DNA of 64,000 nt from Changchengzhania lutea (GCF_006974145.1 NZ_CP039456.1:62001-126000); one strand, 5' to 3'; numbered from the stretch's first letter, positions 6,836 to 18,086 are shown. The notes: generated by a model from the letters alone, not told the origin. Numbers and translations: made by a program.

Positions 6836-9103
6836 TTATGCATTTAATTTCTTAATTAAATTCAACGCAGAACCATCATTATACCAGCCTATTTGAGCAG
6901 CATTATAAGTATGGTTCAATTTGATAAGGTCTTTAGACCCATCGGCATGAACGGCTTCTAAGGTTAATGGCTTACCTGGTGCGAATTCATTTAGATCTAT
7001 AAAGTTGAATGTGTCATCTTCCAATATTAAATCGTAATCATCTTCTTTCGCAAAAGTTAGCCCCAACATACCTTGTTTTTTAAGGTTTGTTTCATGAATA
7101 CGAGCAAATGATTTTACAATCACGGCCGCCACTCCCAAGTGTCTTGGTTGCATGGCTGCATGCTCACGAGAAGAGCCTTCTCCATAATTGTGATCACCTA
7201 CAACAATGGTTTTAATACCTGCTTTTTTATATTCGCGCTGTACATTTGGTACGCCTCCATATTCACCAGTAAGTTGATTCTTTACAAAATTCGTCTTTTG
7301 ATTGAATGCATTTACCGCTCCAATTAACGTATTATTAGATATATTATCTAAATGACCTCTATAACGCAACCAAGGTCCTGCCATGGAAATATGATCTGTA
7401 GTACATTTCCCAAAGGCTTTAATTAGTAATTTAGCCCCTGTTATAGAATCTCCAATAGGTTCAAAAGGGGTTAAAAGCTGTAAGCGCTCAGAATCATCTT
7501 TTACAAATACTTCCACCTCGCTACCGTCTTTTTCAGGAGCCAAATAGCCATTATCTTTTACTTCAAAACCTTTTGGTGGTAATTCCCATCCTGTTGGTTC
7601 ATCAAACATGACTTCCTCGCCGTTCTCATTTATCAACGTATCCTTGAGTGGATTAAAATCTAAACGACCTGCTACAGCAATAGCAGCAGTTAATTCAGGA
7701 GACGCCACGAAAGCATGTGTGTTCGGATTTCCATCCGCACGCTTTGCAAAATTTCGATTAAAAGAATGCACAATACTATTTTTTGGTGCATTTTTAGGAT
7801 CACTATAACGTGCCCATTGTCCAATACATGGTCCACAAGCATTCGTGAATATTTTAGCATCTAGTTTTTCAAAAACATCAAGGATCCCATCACGTTCTGC
7901 TGTATACCGCACTTGTTCTGAACCTGGGTTAATCCCCAATTCAGATTTCATTTTCAAGCCTTTATCCAACGCTTGTTGTGCTATAGATGATGCCCGCGAT
8001 AAATCTTCATAAGAAGAATTGGTACAAGACCCAATTAATCCCCATTCTACTTTAATTGGCCAATCGTTAGCCTTTGCTTTTAAAGACATGGCATCGCCAA
8101 CTTCTGTAGATAAATCTGGTGTAAACGGTCCGTTTAAAAGTGGCCCTAATTCAGAAAGATCAATATCAATAACCTGATCAAAATACTGCTCAGGATTTGA
8201 ATATACTTCAGCATCTGCCGTTAAATACTTTCTAATTTTATTCGCTTCATCAGCAACATCTTCTCTATCTGTAGCACGTAAATAACGTTCCATGGAGTCA
8301 TCATACCCAAAGGTAGAAGTGGTCGCCCCTATTTCGGCACCCATATTACAAATGGTTCCTTTTCCTGTACAGGACATAGACGTTGCTCCAGGTCCAAAAT
8401 ATTCTACAATAGCACCCGTTCCACCTTTCACGGTTAGAATTTCAGCTACTTTTAAAATCACATCTTTAGGTGCGGTCCAACCTGAAAGTTTTCCTGTTAA
8501 TCTTACACCAATAAGTTTTGGGAATTTCAGCTCCCAAGCCATACCTGCCATGACATCAACAGCATCAGCACCACCAACTCCAATAGCGACCATACCAAGT
8601 CCCCCAGCGTTCACCGTATGAGAGTCTGTACCTATCATCATACCACCTGGAAATGCATAATTCTCGAGAACGACTTGATGAATAATTCCAGCTCCTGGTT
8701 TCCAAAAACCGATCCCATATTTATTAGACACCGATTCTAAAAAGTCAAAAACTTCGCTACTCACATCGTTAGCGTGTTTTAAATCTGTTTTTGCGCCATC
8801 TTTGGCCTGTATAAGGTGATCACAATGTACTGTAGTGGGTACCGCGACTTTAGGCTTTCCAGCTTGCATAAATTGCAATAATGCCATTTGTGCTGTGGCA
8901 TCTTGACAGGCTATTCTATCTGGAGCAAAGTCTACATAATCTTTTCCCCTTTCAAATGCCTTGGTGGCATTACCATCCCAGAGATGCGAATATAAAATCT
9001 TTTCTGAAAGTGTTAATGGTTTTCCTACTATCTCACGTGCTTTATCAACACGCTCTGTCATTTTGGTGTAAACACCCTTAATCATATCTATGTCAAATGC
9101 CAT
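6836..9103 (-). CDS. Aconitate hydratase (mitochondrial/AcnA-like type)
   Basis: TCA-cycle enzyme that interconverts citrate and isocitrate with a [4Fe-4S] cluster. 755 residues, the length of the mitochondrial-type aconitases common in Bacteroidota. Cluster cysteines are visible in [10 protein letters not shown] (about residue 360) and [10 protein letters not shown] (about 420-425). The C-terminal swivel domain carries [15 protein letters not shown] with the active-site Ser-Arg. [12 protein letters not shown] near residue 90 is the conserved substrate-loop His segment. Monocistronic: its own terminator follows, and a -7 promoter element precedes. Confidence 0.95.
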   Translation of the reverse strand: MAFDIDMIKGVYTKMTERVDKAREIVGKPLTLSEKILYSHLWDGNATKAFERGKDYVDFAPDRIACQDATAQMALLQFMQAGKPKVAVPTTVHCDHLIQAKDGAKTDLKHANDVSSEVFDFLESVSNKYGIGFWKPGAGIIHQVVLENYAFPGGMMIGTDSHTVNAGGLGMVAIGVGGADAVDVMAGMAWELKFPKLIGVRLTGKLSGWTAPKDVILKVAEILTVKGGTGAIVEYFGPGATSMSCTGKGTICNMGAEIGATTSTFGYDDSMERYLRATDREDVADEANKIRKYLTADAEVYSNPEQYFDQVIDIDLSELGPLLNGPFTPDLSTEVGDAMSLKAKANDWPIKVEWGLIGSCTNSSYEDLSRASSIAQQALDKGLKMKSELGINPGSEQVRYTAERDGILDVFEKLDAKIFTNACGPCIGQWARYSDPKNAPKNSIVHSFNRNFAKRADGNPNTHAFVASPELTAAIAVAGRLDFNPLKDTLINENGEEVMFDEPTGWELPPKGFEVKDNGYLAPEKDGSEVEVFVKDDSERLQLLTPFEPIGDSITGAKLLIKAFGKCTTDHISMAGPWLRYRGHLDNISNNTLIGAVNAFNQKTNFVKNQLTGEYGGVPNVQREYKKAGIKTIVVGDHNYGEGSSREHAAMQPRHLGVAAVIVKSFARIHETNLKKQGMLGLTFAKEDDYDLILEDDTFNFIDLNEFAPGKPLTLEAVHADGSKDLIKLNHTYNAAQIGWYNDGSALNLIKKLNA

Positions 9104-9136
9104 TCTGTATTTTGATTAATTATTTTTTAAGTAAAA

Positions 9137-9144
9137 CAAAAGTA
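9137..9144 (-). promoter_or_regulatory. Putative -7 element of the aconitase promoter
   Basis: On the minus strand this reads TACTTTTG, matching TAnnTTTG, 34 bases upstream of the ATG. I see no good TTG at the expected distance, so confidence is moderate. Confidence 0.4.
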
Positions 9145-9374
9145 CAAATAATTGATTCTATTTTAAAATATCTAATGAATACATGAAAATTTAGACTATA
9201 ATTGAATATTCACCATCATTAACTCCAAAAAACAAAGCTTTTAATAATTTTTATTATAATTAAATGATGAATTGTCAATAATATTAACTATCAAACTGAT
9301 TTTATGAATATTGAATTATCAAATAATTGAATAATGATTCTCTATACAAGCACATGAATCATCGAATAGACTAT

Positions 9375-10517
9375 CTAAGTTTTAACAAACAGGCTTTTTA
9401 TAAATTTTGAATCTCTCCACTTCAAAATAGGCTTTTCAAAATATAAATACAATAGATAAGAAGCATAAAATGATCCCATCCAATACAACAATAATATTAA
9501 TAATTTCATTCCTTGGGACAATGCATCTACTTTTACAAAGTGTTGAATGGTTAACAATACCAATGAATAATTTATAAGGTAGAGACCATAGGACAAAACA
9601 CTTATCGTCGTTATTTGCTTTTTGAATATTCCATTATCCTTCCATTGAGAAAAGAACGGAAAAAACATAAGCGAGCTAATTGAAACTAGAGGTAGATAAA
9701 ATACATTATAAAACAATGGTGCATTATCAGGTTGTAAACCATATTTAAAAATAAGCCCATGCATTCCAAAAAATAAAGCGATACCCAAATAGAAGAAAGG
9801 TCTCTTAATTTCCTTCCAAATGCTGTTATAATTAGTTGCTAAAAATGCGCCAATAAACCCATAATATATACTGTCGATTCTATAAATTACTACTTTTCTA
9901 ATATTGTGACTCCAATCCTGCATAGAAACTACATCATAATTTATATGATAATAAATTCTAAAACAAATACTAGCACAAATCACAATTAATGTCATACTTA
10001 TGAATAGCTCACTCGTGTGACGATTTTTAAAAAATAATATTAAAACATATAATAATAGCGGACCAAAAATATAGGCATATTCTTCAACTGATAAGCTCCA
10101 AGCTTCTGTAAAAAAGTCTGGATGTGGATGTGAAAAGTTCTGAAAAAAGGCAAAAAAACTAGCAACGCCAGTAACAACAGTTTTATACAAAAAATAGAAT
10201 ACAATTATATTTAAGATCAGAATTAATAAATAGTTAGGTAAAGTCCTTAACCATCGTCTCATCCAGAAATGGAGAAAATCCTTAAATGAGGTTCTACCCT
10301 CATTTATTTGTTTTAAAATAATTTTCCCAATCAAAAATCCACTTAACACAAAAAAGAGATCGACTCCAATGGCACCAAAAAAACGAATGCTTGTTAATAA
10401 GAAGTTGGTTTCATTTTTAAAAAGTAACAGTGTGGAATGTGAACATAAAACCATCAAAATAGCTAGTGCTCTAACAACATCTAATCCGAAAATTCTATTT
10501 TTATAATTTATATACAT
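9375..10517 (-). CDS. Acyltransferase family 3 (OafA/YrhL-like) membrane protein
   Basis: Transfers acetyl or other acyl groups to sugars of exported polysaccharides, O-antigen or peptidoglycan. 380 residues with about ten hydrophobic segments. The N-terminal GLDVVRALAILMVLCSHS carries the Arg and active-site His typical of the family, and RFFGAIGVDLFFVLSGFLIGK is the second hallmark. WSLSVEEYAYIFGPLLL contains the conserved SVEE motif. It stands alone: aconitase upstream and the moxR unit behind are not obviously related. The acceptor cannot be told. Confidence 0.85.
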   Translation of the reverse strand: MYINYKNRIFGLDVVRALAILMVLCSHSTLLLFKNETNFLLTSIRFFGAIGVDLFFVLSGFLIGKIILKQINEGRTSFKDFLHFWMRRWLRTLPNYLLILILNIIVFYFLYKTVVTGVASFFAFFQNFSHPHPDFFTEAWSLSVEEYAYIFGPLLLYVLILFFKNRHTSELFISMTLIVICASICFRIYYHINYDVVSMQDWSHNIRKVVIYRIDSIYYGFIGAFLATNYNSIWKEIKRPFFYLGIALFFGMHGLIFKYGLQPDNAPLFYNVFYLPLVSISSLMFFPFFSQWKDNGIFKKQITTISVLSYGLYLINYSLVLLTIQHFVKVDALSQGMKLLILLLYWMGSFYASYLLYLYFEKPILKWRDSKFIKSLFVKT

Positions 10518-10542
10518 CGAAGAAAGCTCAATGTTCGATTAA

Positions 10543-11496
10543 TTAGAATAAGCTCTTAATAATCTGGCCTTCTGAAACGCCTTCGGCTTCGGCTTTGTAG
10601 TTTTTAATAATTCTGTGCCGTAAAATACTATGAGCCACCGCTTGTACGTTTTCGATGTCCGGAGAAAATTTACCATGAATCACAGCATGCGTTTTAGCTG
10701 CCAATATTAAATTTTGGGAAGCTCTAGGACCTGCACCCCAATCGACATAATTTTTAACTAAATCGCTAGGTGAGTCGCCATTTGGTCTGGTTTTAGACAC
10801 TATGGTTACTGCATATTCAATAACATTATCTGCCACTGGTATACGTCGAATCAAGTGTTGAAAATCAATTATTTCCTGTGCAGAAAATAACGGGTTCACT
10901 TGTACTATGTTATCCGTTGTAGTTGCTTTTACGACTTCTACCTCTTCTTTATAAGATGGATAATCTAAATTGATTGCAAACATGAATCGATCCAACTGCG
11001 CCTCCGGCAATGGGTACGTCCCTTCTTGCTCTATCGGGTTTTGTGTAGCCAACACAAAATATGGCAAACTTAATTGATAATGATGCCCGGCAACGGTAAC
11101 TGACCGTTCTTGCATGGCTTCTAATAAAGCGGCTTGAGTTTTTGGTGGAGTTCTATTAATCTCATCAGCAAGAATGATATTAGCGAAAATAGGTCCTTTA
11201 ATGAATTTAAAGTGCCGGTCTTCATCGAGTATTTCACTTCCAAGAATATCACTTGGCATTAAATCTGGCGTGAATTGAATACGTTTAAAATCAAGACCTA
11301 AAGCCTGAGCTATGGTATTGACCATGAGTGTTTTTGCCAACCCTGGCACACCAATAAGCAATGAGTGTCCGCCAGAAAAAATTGAAATCAATATTTGATT
11401 TACGACGTCGTCTTGCCCAATGATAACCTTGGCTATTTCAGTTCTTAAATCTTTATATCGATTAACAAATTGTTCTACAGCAGCAACATCTGACAT
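10543..11496 (-). CDS. MoxR-family AAA+ ATPase
   Basis: MoxR ATPases act as chaperones that mature or activate partner proteins, often with von Willebrand A-domain partners. 317 residues, the standard size. Walker A is GVPGLAKT (49-56), Walker B IILADEIN (107-114) with D111-E112, and sensor 1 is in the segment FVLATQNPIEQEG. The gene starts six bases after the stop of the SurA-like gene and ends the four-gene folding-factor unit. The usual downstream DUF58/VWA genes are absent: the next gene is an acyltransferase. Its client is therefore unclear; an envelope quality-control role is inferred from the neighbours. Confidence 0.9.
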   Translation of the reverse strand: MSDVAAVEQFVNRYKDLRTEIAKVIIGQDDVVNQILISIFSGGHSLLIGVPGLAKTLMVNTIAQALGLDFKRIQFTPDLMPSDILGSEILDEDRHFKFIKGPIFANIILADEINRTPPKTQAALLEAMQERSVTVAGHHYQLSLPYFVLATQNPIEQEGTYPLPEAQLDRFMFAINLDYPSYKEEVEVVKATTTDNIVQVNPLFSAQEIIDFQHLIRRIPVADNVIEYAVTIVSKTRPNGDSPSDLVKNYVDWGAGPRASQNLILAAKTHAVIHGKFSPDIENVQAVAHSILRHRIIKNYKAEAEGVSEGQIIKSLF

Positions 11497-11502
11497 TTAA
11501 TG

Positions 11503-12993
11503 TTATTGTTTTAACCAGTTACCAGAAAACTCACAATTTTTATGAGAATCGCCAATTTTAATATAAGTGTCTAAAATTTTCTCTTCTTGCCATTTCTCAA
11601 TAGTTTGAACACGCTTTTCATTAAGCGCCAATTCTTTGATTTTTAAATAATCACGGGCATAATCAGCTTCATGTTCATCAATTCTATCTGTAACCATTAA
11701 AATTTTGAATTTTTTGTTACCCGTTCGGTCTTCTTCTGTTAAAACAAGACTAACTTCATTGTCTTTTAAATTTTGGATTTGAGAATACAATTCCGGATCC
11801 ATTCGGGTCAATTCAAAATTATAATCTTGTGTTTGCGGATTAATAAGCTGCCCACCATCATTACGTGTTTCTTTCTCATCACTAGCTTCACGAGCGGCAT
11901 CAGCAAAAGAAATATCACCTTTAACAATACGTTCTCGAACTTTATTCAATCGTTCTCGAGCTTCCTTAACAGCATCATCTGATACTTTAGGAATTAGTAG
12001 AATGTGACTTACATCATATTCCTGCCCTCTAATTTTTTCTAAATAAATAATATGATATCCATACTCTGTCTCAACAGGCTCAGAAATTTCACCCTCTTGA
12101 AGTGAAAATGCCGCTTGCCTAAATTCCTTTACCATTCTAGGCTGTTTTCTGTTTAATACATATTTTCCACCTGTACTTATAGAAGCCTTATCGTCTGTGT
12201 ACAACACCACTTTTGAACGAAAACTTGCTCCGTTTTCCAATACGTCTGCTTTAAAGCCTTTAAGCCTATCGATAACCTTTTGTTTTTCATCTTCAGCAAC
12301 CTTTGGCTCTGCTACAATTTGTGCTACTTTTAATTCGGTTCCAAATGTAGGACGCTCTTCCTTTGGTATTTTATTAAAGAAAATTCGAACTTCTTCTGGT
12401 GTTACTTCTAACTCTTCAACAATTTTAGCTTGCATTTTTTGAGCAAGTTGGTTGCTTTTGTTGATTTCGAACATCTCATCCTTAAAACTCTTTTCATCAT
12501 CCTTTTTATAGAATTCCAGAAGTTTTTCCATAGAGCCATTAAATTGAGGTAAAAATTGTTCAATTTGATAATCTACATTTTTACGAATTTCGGCATCAGA
12601 GACAACAATACTATCCTGAATGGCATGATGCGCATATAATTTATCCTCTAGTAATTTTCCGAACAACTGACATGGTTCGATCTCTTTTGTATTTACACCT
12701 TGGGCTTCTAATTGCAAAAATGCCTTATCTATGTCTGATTCTAAAACAATAAAATCGCCAACAACAGCCGCAACACCATCTACTTTTCGCGGCTTCATGG
12801 TAGTTACTGAGTCTACTTTTACGGTTTGTGGCACTACTAACGAATCTACTTCCTGACTCGCTTCGACAACTTCCGTTTCATCTTTTATGATTTCTTGAGC
12901 TTGGGCTACATTCATAACACACAGCCCCATGCTTAAGATAAATAGGTGCTTCAAATTAATCGTAAACTTCAAATTCTTTGTTTTTAATAGCAT
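11503..12993 (-). CDS. SurA-like periplasmic peptidyl-prolyl isomerase
   Basis: Periplasmic chaperone/isomerase for outer-membrane proteins. 496 residues. A signal peptide (hydrophobic segment about residues 16-32, cleavage near AQAQE) is followed by a SurA N-domain (VDGVAAVVGDFIVLESDID) and two parvulin domains, the second beginning at YDVSHILLIPKV and carrying the typical GGQLINP turn. The start at 12993 overlaps the upstream gene by 38 bases; this is unusually long, but no later start preserves the signal peptide. It is third in a unit of three rotamase-like genes. Confidence 0.85.
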   Translation of the reverse strand: MLLKTKNLKFTINLKHLFILSMGLCVMNVAQAQEIIKDETEVVEASQEVDSLVVPQTVKVDSVTTMKPRKVDGVAAVVGDFIVLESDIDKAFLQLEAQGVNTKEIEPCQLFGKLLEDKLYAHHAIQDSIVVSDAEIRKNVDYQIEQFLPQFNGSMEKLLEFYKKDDEKSFKDEMFEINKSNQLAQKMQAKIVEELEVTPEEVRIFFNKIPKEERPTFGTELKVAQIVAEPKVAEDEKQKVIDRLKGFKADVLENGASFRSKVVLYTDDKASISTGGKYVLNRKQPRMVKEFRQAAFSLQEGEISEPVETEYGYHIIYLEKIRGQEYDVSHILLIPKVSDDAVKEARERLNKVRERIVKGDISFADAAREASDEKETRNDGGQLINPQTQDYNFELTRMDPELYSQIQNLKDNEVSLVLTEEDRTGNKKFKILMVTDRIDEHEADYARDYLKIKELALNEKRVQTIEKWQEEKILDTYIKIGDSHKNCEFSGNWLKQ

Positions 12994-13810
12994 CTTTTGT
13001 TATATCTTTTTCTAATTCCCTAATACGTTCTAACTTTCTTTTATTAATAACAATTTGATTTATGGTAGGTCTTACATATTCAAGTGGTGCTGTATCACTA
13101 CGTAATAAAACGTCATTAATTTGCATCAAATATACTCCTAATGAATCTTTGAGTTGTACAAAATTAGATTTTTTTAACAGTTGTTTTTTGTTCTCTTGGG
13201 TTACCGCTGGAATTTTATCGACAACCTGACTTAATTTAATCCAAATGGAATCATTTAATGAATAGGATTTAAACTGAATGGACATGGAATCCAATTCTCT
13301 TTTATCCGTTTCATTGAAGCGCTGAAACTTATTTTTAATATTCCTGAAATCTATAATATCTTCCTCAACGTGAATGTATCTGAATTTCAAAAGTTCTTCG
13401 TTAAGTTTAAATACAGCTTTATTGGCATTATAGTAATCTTCGGCTTCTTGTTTGGTAATTAAGGAGTCCATGCTCCGTCTTACCAAAGCTTCAATATAGG
13501 CCTTCGTATATAAATCGTCCTTATACTGAACAACCAATTTATCAAAGGCTTCTTGTTTTTCATCGCTTAAATTACGCATGGCGCCATCAACAAATAATTG
13601 CTGTGTTGCCCAGCGATTGATAAAATTTTGAACCACCAGTGTACTATCTTCTGCGGTGGCATCTTCTGAAACTAAATCTTTTAAATCTTCTTGGTACAAG
13701 TACGTATCGTTAACACGTGCCACTGGTATTCTTTCGTCCGCGGTTTTAAAAACCTCACAAGACGTTAAGACTACTAATACGAATATTACAATGAGACCTT
13801 TAAATCGCAC
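12956..13810 (-). CDS. Lipoprotein related to the SurA/PpiC chaperone family
   Basis: 284 residues. The N-terminus is a lipoprotein signal, with lipobox LTSC ending at Cys18. Then VARVNDTYLYQEDLKDLV resembles the start of a SurA N-terminal chaperone region, and the rest is helical and charged. I see no complete parvulin domain, so it may be a chaperone without isomerase activity. The start codon is GTG, placed directly after the TAA of the preceding gene, which suggests translational coupling. It sits between two parvulin genes and probably works with them in outer-membrane protein folding. Confidence 0.65.
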   Translation of the reverse strand: MRFKGLIVIFVLVVLTSCEVFKTADERIPVARVNDTYLYQEDLKDLVSEDATAEDSTLVVQNFINRWATQQLFVDGAMRNLSDEKQEAFDKLVVQYKDDLYTKAYIEALVRRSMDSLITKQEAEDYYNANKAVFKLNEELLKFRYIHVEEDIIDFRNIKNKFQRFNETDKRELDSMSIQFKSYSLNDSIWIKLSQVVDKIPAVTQENKKQLLKKSNFVQLKDSLGVYLMQINDVLLRSDTAPLEYVRPTINQIVINKRKLERIRELEKDITKDAIKNKEFEVYD

Positions 13811-15766
13811 TTATTGATTTTTAATGATTGATTTTACTTTATCCAAACTTTCCTGATTAATGACAACCTTATATTTATTATGAAGTTCTTCCATCCACTG
13901 CGCTTCTTTAAAGGTTTGGTAATCCCCTATAACCATACCTCTAGCCTCTTCAAAAGATTTTTGAGATTTTGGTAATATAGCTGTTACTTGGATAACTACA
14001 AAGCCATCGTTGTGATTGTATATTTTGGAAACGCCCTTTTTGAATTGAAAATCTTTGGGGATGGCTTGATGACTAACGTCCATGGTATCTGTAGTAAAGA
14101 TAACATTAATGTCTTCATTACTATTTACAAGAGATTTAATTTGTTCGATAGCCATACCTTTTTCCAATAGCTTTCTAACTTTTTTAAGTGTTTTTTGTTG
14201 AGCGGAAGACGCTACAGTCGCCTCTATACGTTTTGGGAACGTATAATCATTCTTATGTGTATCATAGAAATTCCTGATTTCTGTTGAATCAGTTTTAGAC
14301 GTATTCCAAATGGTGGTTTCCATTAAATCAAACAACAACAGGCCGTCTCTATATTCTGCAAGGATATTGGCAAATTCTTTATTTTCATATTCCAGATTAG
14401 CCTCTTGATAATCAACCAAATTCTTGTTTAAAAATGCTTGATATTTTGATGCTAACATGTCTGCTATAGATTTATTAATACGCATAGAACCTTGTGTTTT
14501 TAAAAGGTAATCTGCAAAATCCTGAAACAAAAACTGCTTATTTCCTATTTTTACCAGTGGTTTGTCCGCTTCGAAATCACTATTCAATTGCCATGTGTTT
14601 TTAAAGTAATCGTCATTTAAAATAGCTTCAAAATAAGGTAGTGCTGGTTGATTATCTGATATATCATATTTTGCTTTTAACTTTCTTATCAAAGCATCGT
14701 CAATTAAATTAGAACGATCATCGCGTTTTACCTTAGCTTCTAGCTCAGATTTCATTTCCTCAAATATACCTATTGGCTTTTTAGCTAGGAGCTTTACAAT
14801 ATGCCATCCAAATTTACTTTGAAACGGTTTCGAAACATCACCAACATCCTCTAATGCAAAGGCAGCATCCTCAAATTTTGAAGCGCTTAATTCACCTCCC
14901 GAAAACGGATTTAACACTCCTCCCTTTCCTGCTGAATTGGTATCGTCTGAAAATTCCTTTGCTAACGCTTCAAAATCTCCGCCTTGATTTAATCTTTTGT
15001 AAATCTCTTTTATTTTTTCTTCCGGGCTTTCATTTAGGCTGTCGTTAGGTTTACTAACTTTCATTATATGAGCAACGGTACGTTCTCCTCGAGACTTTCG
15101 TTTATCCAGAACTTTTAGGAAATGATACCCAAACCGGGTTCTAAATATTTCTGAGATTTCGCCAACTTCTGTATTAAAAGCTACCGTTTCAAATGTATAC
15201 ACCATTTTAAAACCAGAAAAATAGCCCAATTCTTCTCCAAAAATAGTTTTGCCATTATGCACCTCTTTTCTCAGGCTTTCAAAATCTCCATTTAAAGCGC
15301 GCTCCCTTAACTTTGAAATAGTATTGTAAGCCACTAAGGTGTCTGCTGGACTGGCATTGTCTAAAACACGTACCAAAATATGGTTGGCTTTGACCTCATT
15401 GGAAATTCTATCATAGGCTTCAGCTACCAATTCTTCAGTAACCTCAGTATTCGTTAAAAAGCCTTTGGCCAATTGCTTTTTGTAATTAGCCAATTCTCTT
15501 TTATAACTCTCCTTTTCATTCAAACTTAAAGCCTGTGCTTCCTTTAGCTTTAATTTATAATTAGTAAATAATTTTAAATATTCATTGACATCTTTTTGAG
15601 ATTCATCTTGAACCAAGTCTAAATTCTTGTTATATACCCGAATAAATTCTGACACATAAACAGGGGTTCCGTCCACAGTAAAAAGGATTTTTTTCTGACT
15701 TGATTGGGCATTTATTTTTAATAGAGCAACCGTTAGTAATAACGTGATGATATATTTTAATTTCAT
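13811..15766 (-). CDS. Peptidyl-prolyl isomerase with two parvulin domains (PpiD/PrsA-like)
   Basis: 651 residues with a cleavable signal peptide (cleavage near KINAQ). After an N-terminal chaperone region (LFTVDGTPVYVSEFIRVYNK) come two parvulin-type rotamase domains, starting at KANHILVRVL (about residue 136) and VAHIMKVSK (about 231). Each has a GGxxNPFSGG- or GYFSGF-type turn. The remaining 300 residues form a long helical C-terminal region. First gene of the ppi-lipoprotein-surA-moxR unit. Likely periplasmic folding factor for beta-barrel or secreted proteins; the division of labour between the three is unknown. Confidence 0.85.
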   Translation of the reverse strand: MKLKYIITLLLTVALLKINAQSSQKKILFTVDGTPVYVSEFIRVYNKNLDLVQDESQKDVNEYLKLFTNYKLKLKEAQALSLNEKESYKRELANYKKQLAKGFLTNTEVTEELVAEAYDRISNEVKANHILVRVLDNASPADTLVAYNTISKLRERALNGDFESLRKEVHNGKTIFGEELGYFSGFKMVYTFETVAFNTEVGEISEIFRTRFGYHFLKVLDKRKSRGERTVAHIMKVSKPNDSLNESPEEKIKEIYKRLNQGGDFEALAKEFSDDTNSAGKGGVLNPFSGGELSASKFEDAAFALEDVGDVSKPFQSKFGWHIVKLLAKKPIGIFEEMKSELEAKVKRDDRSNLIDDALIRKLKAKYDISDNQPALPYFEAILNDDYFKNTWQLNSDFEADKPLVKIGNKQFLFQDFADYLLKTQGSMRINKSIADMLASKYQAFLNKNLVDYQEANLEYENKEFANILAEYRDGLLLFDLMETTIWNTSKTDSTEIRNFYDTHKNDYTFPKRIEATVASSAQQKTLKKVRKLLEKGMAIEQIKSLVNSNEDINVIFTTDTMDVSHQAIPKDFQFKKGVSKIYNHNDGFVVIQVTAILPKSQKSFEEARGMVIGDYQTFKEAQWMEELHNKYKVVINQESLDKVKSIIKNQ

Positions 15767-15921
15767 GTAGGTGATTTTTTAATGGTTACAAAAATACTAA
15801 TATTAACCTATAATACAAGTTGCATTAACAAACGCTTTTCATGTTAATTTAGTATCTTTCATTTTAATAATACGGCTTTTGTTTTAAGTCATTTATATTA
15901 ATACCTGATATTAAAAAATCT

Positions 15922-16164
15922 ATGCGTCAATTAAAACTTATCTGGGATTTTCGTGGTCCTGATGCAAATAAAATAGCACAACACCATGAAATTCATCTCA
16001 AGGAATATATTATTTCAGAAAAATTAGACATTACCATTACAGGCGTTGAAAACCTGAGCGATATACATACTATAGCTTTTCTGGTTGTTAATGAAGATAT
16101 GATGAAACCGATTAGAAATACCTTAAAACCGCACAGAGGTCAAGTCTATTTAGCCAGTTCGTAG
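15922..16164 (+). CDS. Small conserved hypothetical protein (80 aa)
   Basis: I do not recognise this family. The 80-residue product begins MRQLKLIWDFRGPDANKIAQHHEIHLKEY, has no signal peptide or membrane segment, and looks like a compact alpha/beta fold with a histidine-rich helix (AQHHEIHLKEY). It is transcribed divergently from the parvulin unit with a 155-bp shared upstream region. The codon use is like its neighbours and the frame is clean, so I take it as a real gene. Confidence 0.6.
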   Translation: MRQLKLIWDFRGPDANKIAQHHEIHLKEYIISEKLDITITGVENLSDIHTIAFLVVNEDMMKPIRNTLKPHRGQVYLASS

Positions 16165-16496
16165 TAATGTGAGTTCCACGTAAAAGCAGTTCTGTTTTAG
16201 GATAAAAGCTAATTATATTGGTAATTGTTCCCTTGAGCATTAACGAGGTCAAAATATATTTTGATCGAAGGTAGCTTACGAAGTAAGTCGAAAGGCCTTG
16301 AAAATCGATAAATTTTATAGGTTTCGACTGTGCTCAACCTGACATTAAAACATAAATTACTTATTTATAATTAATTATAGACATGGTTATATTGAACTCA
16401 CGTTAGTAGATTAACTCGCAATTGTTGGTCTCTAAATTGTTAAAAAAGCACACCGTATTTGGACTTTATGACAAGTTTTCTAAGACTTTAAGGAAA
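16165..16496. other. Gene-free stretch with repeat-like sequence
   Basis: No convincing gene. It contains motifs such as TTTCGACTGTGCTCAACC (about 16321-16338) of the kind often seen as dispersed intergenic repeats in flavobacterial genomes, together with a second related piece near 16265-16300. No clear terminator for either flanking gene is visible. Confidence 0.35.
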
Positions 16497-17969
16497 TTAC
16501 CTAGAATAATTAGGGGACTCTTTAGTAATAGTCACGTCATGCGGATGGCTTTCATTAATTCCGCTAGCGGTAATTTTCACAAACTGACCTGTTTCTTTTA
16601 ACATTTCAATATCTTTTGCACCACAATAACCCATACCTGCGCGTAAACCACCAATAAATTGGTGAATGCTTTCATATAAATCACCTTTATAAGGCACACG
16701 CCCTACAATACCTTCTGGAACCAGTTTTTTTATATCGTCTTCGACGTCTTGAAAATAACGGTCTTTACTGCCTTCTTTCATGGCTTCTACTGAACCCATG
16801 CCTCGATAGGATTTAAATTTACGCCCTTCATAAATAATAGTTTCCCCAGGAGATTCCTTGGTTCCTGCCAATAATGATCCTAGCATCACGGTATCTGCTC
16901 CTGCCGCTATAGCTTTGGGGATATCACCTGTGTAACGGATACCACCATCTGCGATAACTGGAACTCCAGTACCTTTAATGGCACTAGCCACGTCTAAAAC
17001 GGCTGAGAATTGTGGAAAACCAACGCCTGCAACAACTCGTGTTGTACAAATAGAACCTGGACCAATCCCCACTTTAACGGCATCGGCACCCGCTTCGACT
17101 AAATATTTCGCAGCTGCTCCTGTTGCGATATTACCAACAATTACATCAAGTTTTGGGAACTTTCCCTTTATTTCCTTTAATACAGATACCACTCCTTTAG
17201 TGTGGCCATGTGCGGTATCAATAACCACTGCATCTACACCAGCGTTAACTAAAGCTTCTGCTCTTTCTACTGCATCAGCTGTAACGCCTATGGCAGCAGC
17301 TACCCGTAATCGACCAAACTGGTCTTTATTGGCATTTGGTTTTTGACTAAGTTTTGTGATATCTCTAAATGTGATTAATCCTGATAACTTAAAATCATCA
17401 TCAACAATTAATAATTTTTCGATTTTATGTTCCTGAAGAATTTTTTCAGCATCATGCAAAGAGGTGCCAACTGCAGCGGTAACCAAATTTTCACTGGTCA
17501 TAACTTCGGTAATGGGTCTTTTGTTTTCATGCTCAAAACGTAAATCACGATTGGTTACGATACCCTTTAAAGTCCCATGGTCATCAACAATAGGAATACC
17601 TCCAATGCCATATTCTGCCATATAACGTTTGGCATGCTTAACTTTTGCTGTTAATGGCAAGGTCACAGGATCGATAATCATCCCACTTTCTGCACGTTTT
17701 ACACGTCTCACCTTTAGCGCTTGAGCTTCGATAGACATGTTTTTATGTAACACGCCTATACCACCCTCTTGCGCCATGGCAATAGCCATTTTGCTTTCTG
17801 TAACCGTATCCATGGCCGCAGAAACAATGGGCACATTAATGGTTATGTTACGCGTGAATTTTGTTTGAATACTAACTTCCCGAGGAAGCACTTCTGAAAA
17901 GGCAGGAACTAAAAGAACGTCATCATAGGTTAAACCTTCTCCGACTATTTTATCTTGATGTGAATTCAT
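16497..17969 (-). CDS. guaB: Inosine-5'-monophosphate dehydrogenase
   Basis: Oxidises IMP to XMP with NAD, the first step of GMP synthesis. 490 residues, the usual bacterial length. The TIM barrel is interrupted by two CBS domains (about 95-208). The catalytic loop [11 protein letters not shown] contains Cys308, and the flap region carries [10 protein letters not shown] and the active-site segment RVPYKGDL. Single gene with a 100-bp upstream region. Confidence 0.97.
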   Translation of the reverse strand: MNSHQDKIVGEGLTYDDVLLVPAFSEVLPREVSIQTKFTRNITINVPIVSAAMDTVTESKMAIAMAQEGGIGVLHKNMSIEAQALKVRRVKRAESGMIIDPVTLPLTAKVKHAKRYMAEYGIGGIPIVDDHGTLKGIVTNRDLRFEHENKRPITEVMTSENLVTAAVGTSLHDAEKILQEHKIEKLLIVDDDFKLSGLITFRDITKLSQKPNANKDQFGRLRVAAAIGVTADAVERAEALVNAGVDAVVIDTAHGHTKGVVSVLKEIKGKFPKLDVIVGNIATGAAAKYLVEAGADAVKVGIGPGSICTTRVVAGVGFPQFSAVLDVASAIKGTGVPVIADGGIRYTGDIPKAIAAGADTVMLGSLLAGTKESPGETIIYEGRKFKSYRGMGSVEAMKEGSKDRYFQDVEDDIKKLVPEGIVGRVPYKGDLYESIHQFIGGLRAGMGYCGAKDIEMLKETGQFVKITASGINESHPHDVTITKESPNYSR

Positions 17970-18086
17970 GTTGCAATTACGTTATAATTGCATGCAAATC
18001 TACGCATTTTTTTTCATTTGAAATTATAAAACAATATCCAAATAAGGGGTGCTTGAAATTTAAATGAATTCGCTAAACCCGCGATG

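Noticed and set aside
9189-9207. Third copy of the 19-bp palindromic motif before aconitase
   Set aside because: ATTTAGACTATAATTGAAT matches site 1 at only about 14 of 19 positions and lacks the palindromic right half; too weak in AT-rich DNA.
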